Positions 23,192 to 31,200 of a stretch of 64,000 bases of DNA are shown here, in pieces; the first letter of the stretch is position 1; the number at the start of each line of letters is the position of its first letter. Made by a program: the position numbers and the translations under genes. The notes beneath the pieces were generated by a model. The model was not told where the DNA came from and ran no database searches. It worked only from the letters and a program-made list of their open reading frames with translations. The DNA is from Closterium sp. Naga37s-1 (lineage: Eukaryota > Streptophyta > Zygnematophyceae > Desmidiales > Closteriaceae), in assembly GCA_947471745.1 (NCBI GenBank), contig CANJKZ010000774.1, positions 4,004,001-4,068,000 on the forward strand, read 5' to 3'.

Positions 23192-24326
23192 GCTCACGGA
23201 ATATTTCCAGCCACACGACTACGGGGTGTTCCTTTTTGACAAAGCAAGTCTGACTTCTAATGTGCTGCACGAGAGGTGCAACGCTACTGCCTTCTATGCA
23301 TTACGTGGTAGTCCAGCCCTTGCTAATTTGGCAGTCGAAACCTGATGAAAGGAAAGCACAGCCTGAGTGACAAGGGTTGACTAGAGTCGCTGTTTCCCAG
23401 AATGACCTTCTGAATGGCTGGCCTGCTTGCAAGTTTGATCAGCCACAGAGAGAAGGGAAGCACCGCACTGAAACAGCTTGAATCAAATGGAAACGTTTGG
23501 AACCGTGCCATCCCAGGAAGTGGATCACAGGCATCCAGCGAGTCGCAGCGAACTGGAAACCTGGGATCCCCACCACAGCGAACAGAATTGCCTGGTGTGG
23601 TTTGCTCTGATTGGTGGCAGGCGGACCCTAGGGAACTGCTTCAGGAATTTGGCGGGAAATGTTTTCAAATTCGTCAGACCTTTTGACCCGTCTGAACTGA
23701 AACTGGCGGGAGTCCCGATGGTGTATGCTGCTCTTTTAGGTAATGTCACGAACTCAACAACTTAAACATTACCGCTAGAATCAGATCTCCAGTACGAGAT
23801 ACGCAATAACGAGTCACAATGGTTTCCCCACGACTTTGAATGCCATCAGCATAAAGGTGGAGCACAAAAGCAGAACCAGTGATTGTGACGCCGATTAGTA
23901 CTTAGACCACTGGGGCGTCATCCTACTCTTCACCTCGTCTCGCGTCTGTATGCGTGCCTGCAGTTATGCGCTTGACGGATCCGACTGTCGTCAGCCAAGG
24001 GCGACACTTGGTGGCTCTTGGGAGCCAAACAATATGAATGACATGGTTATGGACGCACGAATGACGATATGCGAGCGCTTAGACCCGTGCACTATAGGCC
24101 TAAGCCGAAAAGCTGGAGACCTGATACACGGCGGACGAATCAGACGTATCCGCACTACTCGCGAATTGTTATTAATTCCTGAATGCTCGCGCAGCCTTTT
24201 TTGTCTCATCCCAGCATTTTTTCCGAAAAGATACTTCAGGCTCCCTTGGCGGTCTTGTTCCAGTATTGATCGCCTTCCCATTGTGGAACCCTAGTGATCT
24301 TGCTGGTGTGTCCTCATTTCGTTGAC
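23192..24326. other. Divergent intergenic region CAP-D2 / membrane protein gene
   Basis: About 1.1 kb between two divergently read genes, expected to hold both promoters and 5' UTRs. Short open frames on both strands lack splice support or family resemblance. I see no TATA box I would defend. Confidence 0.5.
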
Positions 24327-25082
24327 ATGGCCAGCCCAATACATGCTTCAGGGCCTGCGAGATCCCTCCCATTATCACTCAGAATATCACCTCCTAACCC
24401 AAGACCAAACTCCGTTGCATCAGACGGGCGGATGGCATTCTCTTACGTGGCGACAACGCTACATAGGGCAGCACAGGGAGTCATACGAGTGGTTGTAGCT
24501 GCACTGCAGGCATTGAACGCGAGGTTTCGGGGAGTACCCATTTGGATTCGCGAGCCCATACTGCTGTGTGTTGTTGTGCTGCTGCTGTCCGTCTCTTTGG
24601 TCGCGGCCTTTGTCTCTGGCATGGGGATGCCTGGGTAAGATTCCGTCTATTGAGGACAATTAGCCACAATTCTGCGCTTGATTCTTCTTTTCTCCAATTC
24701 TTCCGCTCACTTTTTTCTTGTTCCTCTCTCTATTTTCAGGGACTATTCGCCCGTTTCTATTGCTATTATGAGGAAGGCTGTGCATCATCATTCACCAGCA
24801 GCTGCTTCCTATGCTGCATCGTTATCTGAAGCTGTATGCGGGGGCTCTCGTGTTTGTGCAGCCAGATTTGCAGTTCAGGCATGGCTGCAAGCATCTGCCA
24901 GTGAATGTGGTGATGATTGTGTTGTGATAAGAATGGAACCTCCTGGAAACTCTCTGAATTTGTGGGTTCATTTCAGGACAGGCACAAGGGGAATTGAACT
25001 TGGGGTATCCTACATTGTAGCTCTGATGGTTGTAGCCTTTGGTGCCTTCCTGGTTCACTTCCTGTCGGTTGGGTTTCCATAG
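24327..25082 (+). CDS. Uncharacterised membrane protein, two exons
   Basis: Exons 24327-24634 and 24740-25082, joined at a GT-AG intron with matching phase (CCT GG|G), encode about 216 residues. I do not recognise the family. The N-terminal 35 residues are Ser/Pro-rich. A strong hydrophobic segment, EPILLCVVVLLLSVSLVAAF, lies at about 76-95, and a second, SYIVALMVVAFGAFLVHFLS, is near the C-terminus. Between them is a soluble stretch with four cysteines (VCGGSRVCAARF and ECGDDCV) that could form disulfides. The layout suggests two membrane spans with a short tail. It ends about 350 bp before LSM1 on the same strand. Confidence 0.7.
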
Positions 25083-25435
25083 TTAGTTATTCGTTAATTC
25101 ATTGTAATTTCTGAGTAATCGTAACAAAGTTGTTTAGTTTTTGTGTTGCCTTGTTTTCCCAATTTCCAGTTCAATTCTTCCTTTACAAATCCTTGTGTAT
25201 ACAGTTCACTTTGTATTTCGTTGTACTAGCTTCAAGTGCAACGTGTACCCACGAACATTCATACATTTGGAATCAGAAACTAGGGTTCCCGTGATCCTTC
25301 TCTGTTCGTTACCCGCGAACCGTGTCGCTTACCAGTTTGCCCACTAATCTCCCCTTCGCTCAATGGTTGCCGTTCACTTAGTTAGCGGCTGAAGTAATCA
25401 GCCACGGATCGTAGCAGCGGCGACAACTCCTGGGC
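25083..25435. other. Spacer between membrane protein gene and LSM1
   Basis: About 350 bp of AT-rich sequence, probably the 3' UTR of the upstream gene and the LSM1 promoter and 5' UTR. Confidence 0.5.
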
Positions 25436-26159
25436 ATGTCGTGGGCTGGGTTGCCATTTCTGCCTGGGACATCGAGCCTTGTTGAGGAGCTAGACAGTAA
25501 GCACCTCGCCTTGGCCCGATAATTTGAACTTACGGGAGTCCTTAATTGACGATTTCGACGTTTGTGTTGGCAGAGAAACTACTCGTTGTTCTTAGAGATG
25601 GACGTAAAATAATCGGTATCCTGCGCTCTTTCGACCAATTCGGTACGTGGCACTCAGGTCATTCCTAAGCTTACGTTTACGTATGCAGTTCCACCGACTT
25701 ATCGATTTTGCTGGGTTCTGTGCGCAGCTAATCTTGTGCTGGAGCGTACGACTGAGCGGATTGTTGTTGGCGAGCAATACTGCGACCTGCCTCTGGGACT
25801 GTACATTATCCGAGGAGAGAACGTCGTTCTCATAGGCACACTTGTAAGTTGCTCTGATTCACGAGGCTCTTGTTCTTCGTTCTTGGTTGAATTTATTTTG
25901 CTGATTGTGATTTACGGTATGCCTTTTCAGGACGAGCACATGCCAGAAATGCCTCCTAATATGGTTTCCGTTTCGTTACAACAGATTCGACAGGTATGTG
26001 AAGCCCTCATAATCTGCTTGCCACGTTAAGCTTTAGTGTATTTTTTGTTTGACACGAAGTCTCCTTTCCTGCTGTTTGTAGGCCCAGAAAGAGGAAAAGG
26101 AAGCATCTGAGCTCAAGGGAATGTTGCGGAAGCAGATGGATTTTCTTGACATTGAGTAG
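25436..26159 (+). CDS. LSM1: LSM1, U6 snRNA-associated Sm-like protein
   Basis: Subunit that defines the cytoplasmic LSM1-7 ring, which binds oligoadenylated mRNA 3' ends and promotes decapping and 5'-3' decay. Five exons: 25436-25496, 25574-25642, 25728-25843, 25931-25993, 26082-26159. All have GT-AG borders and matching phases and give 128 residues, the usual plant LSM1 length. The start MSWAGLPFLPGTSSLVEELD matches plant LSM1 N-termini. Sm1 motif: [29 protein letters not shown]; Sm2: GLYIIRGENVVLIGTL. The C-terminal tail AQKEEKEASELKGMLRKQM ending FLDIE is typical of LSM1 rather than other LSM proteins. No damage seen; no exon echoes in this gene. Confidence 0.96.
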
Positions 26160-26888
26160 CGAGTTTTCGAGATGAATGTCGTCCAATGCTTGTATTCCAT
26201 TGGCCATGCTAACCTGCAAGTCTATGAGCAGGTTGGCCCGCACCTTTTATCGCGGATGGCCTTGCCCATTGCAAAATGGAGAAGTATGCTCCAGTTATGG
26301 CCTGTGTGTGTAGTAGTCCCTGTTGTGTCCTGTGCATTCAATCCATATTGATCAAGCAGGGAGCAAGCCCAAATGCTGGATGGATGGACGATGACATTCG
26401 ATCAGCATGTCAAGATCCAGGCCATGACCAGGCCACTAGAAGCAAAAGAAACTAGCTTGCTTATGCTGGGAATTTTATTAGTTACTGTAGGTGGAGGCAG
26501 TGTGGAGTGGACACCTGAGCAAAATAAATCATGGTAAGTGTCTATTAAAATACCTTGCTATTCTCTATGTGATTCAATATTGGTGGACGTGTTGTAAATT
26601 ATGTGACACTTGTTGGCGCTTGTATTGAGTATCGTATTCGCTGGCATTGTGGTTCGCAGGACAAACCACAGGCTTCACCACGCGCCTACCTCCTGACGCC
26701 ATGGGGCAGCCCTGCGGGGTCGAGGCTCGATCCACCCGCCCCGCCATCCCTTCATCAGGATGCGTGGTCAGTGCTGTGCATCGCCCACTGACCAGCCCAC
26801 GTCGCCCTTGTTTGTGGTTGTGAGTGACGAGCGAGCGAAGTTTCGTCAATGTTCGTGTACAGCAGATCCACAACCTGTCGTGCCACTC
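26160..26888. other. Region downstream of LSM1
   Basis: Probably the LSM1 3' UTR followed by spacer. A GC-richer part (26,660-26,820) carries short overlapping open frames on both strands, none recognisable. Confidence 0.45.
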
Positions 26889-27270
26889 ATGTCTTTCGCA
26901 AACACTACACAACTGAGATTTCGCCGTGCCGGGGTGTACTCTAGCGTTCGGGTAACAGATCAAGCGTTCGCCGCCAAAGCTTTGTTGCGAGCTCGCAAGT
27001 CTGCCTTGCTGGAGGTATGCTGTGTTTCATCCAAGTGAGATAACGGGACTGACAGACCTATGGTGGTCATTGATTACCGTTCCAAGCCGACACACGCACT
27101 TACCTGTCGTATTGCAGCTTGTTTTAGCACGCTCCTGTTGCAACAATGCCTGGCACTTACTCCTCTTCAAAAGTCCTGAACCTAGGCGCGAACCCCATGA
27201 AGCACTTGCTCGACTGGCCTTACGTGGACGGTGTGGATCGAGAAAGACGACTAATCTCGCCTACTTTTGA
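26889..27270 (+). CDS. Possible small two-exon gene, unknown
   Basis: ATG at 26,889 opens a frame (MSFANTTQLRFRRAGVYSSV) to a good donor at 27,014 (CTGGAG|GTATGC). An acceptor at 27,117 (TATTGCAG) restores phase and gives about 92 residues ending at 27,270. In the second exon another frame (27,146-27,346, MPGTYSSSKVLNLGANPMKH) looks equally protein-like. No family recognised. This could equally be chance. Confidence 0.25.
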
Positions 27271-27344
27271 GACCCGATCAAGGCTACGAGCAGTAACCTC
27301 CGGAAGAGATACGGTTGGTCAAGTTTCGCGGTTCCAAACAGCTT

Positions 27345-27363
27345 GACTTTTGAGTCAACTCAG
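27345..27363. repeat. Palindrome site 3 (centre TCAA), degenerate
   Basis: GACTTTTGAGTCAACTCAG keeps the left arm and half of the right arm of the consensus. It is the only member for which I see no flanking direct repeat. Confidence 0.6.
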
Positions 27364-27625
27364 TCGGAATGGCTGATTTCGCTCCTGAGTCGTACGTCAT
27401 GTTATGCTCGTAGTAGGCGTACGACGCGGCGTGCTTACATATAATTGACAGTTAAATTCTTCAGACGAGATTTCGTGCCAATGAAAGCGAGAAGTATTAT
27501 GCAAGCCAAACTTCACCTGAGTTAGACTCGAGGCTCTCTACTCCAGCGAGTGAGCTGAATTCGAGCGAGCCAACAGCCAGCCTCCCCTCGTTCTGACCAG
27601 TCTTGGAGAGTGAACCAACCAACCA

Positions 27626-27783
27626 GGCTTGGAGTGAACTTTAAGTCGTCTGAAAAGGCTCGGAGAGAACCTCGAGTCTAACTCTGACTGAGTTTTGAGA
27701 CGTCTCAATAAGGCTTGGAGTGAACTTTAAGTCGTCTTTTGGTAAAAGTTTCGGAGAGAACTTCGAGTCTAACTCAGACAGAG
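27626..27783. repeat. Tandem duplication split by palindrome site 4
   Basis: Two units of about 70 bp (27,626-27,692 and 27,712-27,783) share GGCTTGGAGTGAACTTTAAG, GGAGAGAAC.TCGAGTCTAA and related stretches, with small indels. The palindrome lies exactly between them. Confidence 0.9.
27695..27708. repeat. Palindrome site 4 (centre ACGT)
   Basis: TTGAGACGTCTCAA, perfect 14 bp, between the direct repeats at 27,626-27,692 and 27,712-27,783. Confidence 0.88.
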
Positions 27784-28261
27784 ATGATCTCGGAAAGCCG
27801 GTCCAGAAGCGTACGCAGTTGCTCAACGCGTAGCAGCGGTAGCAAGAAGCGACTTTAAAGGCAATCCAGGGCCCGTCATGATCGGACGCCGGTTCGCAAT
27901 GAAGATTCGTATGGTAGCACATATCGCTCCTGTCTTCGCCTGGTTCGCACGAGGCGGCGGAGAATTCTGTTATCAGAACGCCGCAAGTGCGACTGCCGCG
28001 GGGGAATGTGGTGGACGAATCTGATACCAGAAGTGATTGTTTCGAAGCTGAGCCTGCGTGCGATCGTCCTCGCGCTCTGCATTCTCAGTCAGCGTTCGCA
28101 TATGGCGCTAGTCCGAGCCGCAGGTGAATGGTCAGATGCTGAGAGTTCAGTGAATGGCCAGATATAGCGATCTCAGATTCCAGGTAGAGTTCAAAGGAGG
28201 GATTTTGAGAGGCAATGTTTGGAGAGGATGCGAGAGCTTTGTGAGACGAGAAGCAGCTCGA
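27784..28261. other. Region upstream of the beta-helix gene
   Basis: No convincing gene. It should include the promoter and 5' UTR of the beta-helix gene; the reading frame is open from 28,154, so an earlier start is possible. Confidence 0.45.
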
Positions 28262-31200
28262 ATGTTAATCCATTCATTTCCTTCATGCGCTTCCTTCCAA
28301 TCATTCTCTTTACTTCGGATTTCTCTTGTTCGTCCCTTCATTCCCTTCCTCGCGCTCATCGCAGGTCACAGGAGCGCATTTCACGGGCCATCCCGCCACT
28401 CGCCGCTGTACCACCTGCATCCGCGTCATGTGTCACATAGGAATAACACTAATTCAGCCGCTGATGAGGATGGTTACACATCCGATACGGACAGTCCACG
28501 ATCCGTGCAAATACAGTCACAGTCAGAGTCACCTTCGCTACTGTCACACCAAGCACATGAGCATTCACACTCACAATCACAATCACAATCACAATCACAA
28601 TCACAATCACAATCACAGGCACAGTCACAGTCTCTGCGATGGGCCGAGCCTCAGGAGTGGATGAATCCATGGCTTAAACAGCAGGTTTGGTCCGAGCCTG
28701 CGACAATGGCTCGGTTGGACGCATCCATGGCGCAGGAAGCTCGTCCCGTACCTGCAGCGTTGCTTGCTGCCGAGCCTGACTCTGCTGCCGAACCTCACCC
28801 TGATGGCCCTGCTTCAGTTCCTGCGGCCCAGCGTGCTCCCCTCGTCACAGGATCAGCGTGCTCCCCCCTCACCTCAGCCGTGAAAGTCCGCGTGACCAAG
28901 GAGTCCGATTTCATCAAGCGCCGGCGCCACCCTCCCTCCACCACGGTCATTCTGGAGCTTCAGAACCACCTCATTCTCACCCGAGGGCTGCTGTTCGGTC
29001 CGGAGTATGCGTGCACAGTGCTGCGATCGGGAGGTGGGGCCAAAGGGAGGGGGTATCGGCTCTACGTGCATCGGGTGGATGAGCCGATACTGCGTATATG
29101 GAACACCAGCAATGTTATAGTGTATCACGTGCAGGTGGGTTGAGTGGGTTGCTGTACAGTGCTGTGTGGTGTGGTGATGTGGTATGTGGTCGTGTGTGGT
29201 GCTGTGCAGTACTGCAGAGTGAGGTGCTCTATGCAGTGGCATGTAGGTAACAGGGAGGGGGTATCGGCTGTACGTGCATACCAGGAGGAGCCACTTCTGA
29301 GGGTGTGGAACACCAGCAATGGTATCGTGCAGCGCGTGCAGGTGGGTCAGAGGGATGCTATGCGGTCTTGTGTGGTGCTTTGTGACGTGGTGTGGTGTGG
29401 CTCACTCACAGATGCCACAGCCGTTTCAAGCCTACTTGCCCGCATGCCCCACTCTCCAAGCACCCTACCCCGCCCCCTCCTCTCCTCTTCCCTCTCTATT
29501 GGAATCCCCTACCTCTCCCCTCTCAGATGTCGCAGCCGTTCCGAGCCTACTCAGCGGCATGCCCCAGGGAGATCCCTGAAGTGGGCACGGACATCATCTG
29601 CCCTCTCATCCACGTCTACCGCTCCTACGGCGTTCAGATCGTCAAGGTGAGTCTATTAATAACGAGTATAAACGGGAACAACAGCTGTGAGCAGGCACTA
29701 GCAGCATAAAAATGAGCATTATCGGTTGGGAGGGTATCTGAGTGCCAACCATCCTCAATGGGCATTTAACCAACCCCACTCTCCATCCTTCCCCCTACCC
29801 CTCTCCCAACCACGCTCCCCCTCACTTCCGTCCTTTACCCACCCTGCTTCGCACACCCCCCATTACCGCCTCTCCTCTTTCATCTCGCCATCCCTCGCGC
29901 GCCTGCTTCTCACCCTCCTCCCGTTACCTCAGGGCTACACCTTTGGGCGGGTGGACGTGATTCGCACGATGCATAGGCGCAATGACTCTAGAGGCAACTC
30001 TGCCTCTCTACACGCCCCTCTCCTCTTCACTCTCCCCCTTTCTCTTCAGGGCTACACGTTTGACCGCGTGGACATGGTTCGCAGCATGCACAGCCGCAGG
30101 CTCTTTTGTTCTTTTGTTCACAGCCGCAGCCGCAGAATCCACAGGCTCTTTTGTTCTTTTGGACAAACACACTCCTGCCTCGCACCCTCTCTCTTCTTCC
30201 CCACCACATTCAGGGCTACACGTTTGGTCGAGTAGACGTGATTCGCACGATGCACAGCCGCATTGACAGCATGAGGATGACAGGCGTGTCGGATTTCAAG
30301 AGGGGCAATGGAGTGATTCGAGTGATGCTGTCGGGGTATGGGCCGCTGCTGGTGCGCTCTTACATCTACATCACCAACAATGAGGTCTATGGTAGGAGGA
30401 GTTGATGGGTTGGGGTGGGGTGCAGTGTGGTGTGGTGCGGTACCCCTTGCTTGCTGCCACTGCATGGGGTATGGGCTGCTGCTGGTGCGCTCTTACATCT
30501 ACATCACCAATAGTGAGATCTACGGTAGGAGGAGTTGATGTACTGGGTGCAGGTGGGTTGGGGTGGGGTGGGGTGGGGTGGGTTGGGGTTGGGTGGGGTG
30601 GGGTGTATTGTGATGTGGTGAGGGCCTGGACAAGCATCATGAGCCCTTATTGTCAGGGTACCGCCCTCACCACATCACAATAAGGGCTGGGTACCGCCCT
30701 TCTGTACCACCGTTCGTGGTGTTGCAGCCAGCAAACAAAAGAAAAAACGGGATGATCTTCTTCACTTGCATCCCCGCTTGTTCCTCCATTAGCCGAATGC
30801 CTCAAAGCAACGTGCCACCCTCCTATCTCCTGGTCATTGCTTTTTCCTCAATGGTCGGTTGGAACGTGCCTTCACTCTGAAATATTTTCTCCCTCTTTCC
30901 CGTTGTCACTTCTCTCCACCCTTCTCCACTCCACCTTCCCAGGCGTGTACATGCCAGTGCTGCTACACGTGGGCACGGTGGGAGCGGTGGTCAGGAACAA
31001 CTATGTGCACGACTATGTGTTTGCTGCCATCACGTGCGGCAACATGGTTCACTCGCAGGTGAGGATAGGGTTTTGAGGCGCCTCAGAACAAGGTGCACTA
31101 GCAGGTGAGGGAAGGTTATTTTGTTTTTATACTCTAGTCAAAGGATGGTAGTGGTTAAGAACAACTAAGCGCATGACTTCGTGTTTGCTGCCCCCACATG

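Noticed and set aside
23323..23770. Overlapping short open frames on both strands
   Set aside because: No splice support, no family resemblance; treated as the divergent promoter region.
30545..30605. G-rich GGGGTGGGGT tract as a telomere-like repeat
   Set aside because: It lacks the regular TTTAGGG-type unit; it is a local low-complexity tract.
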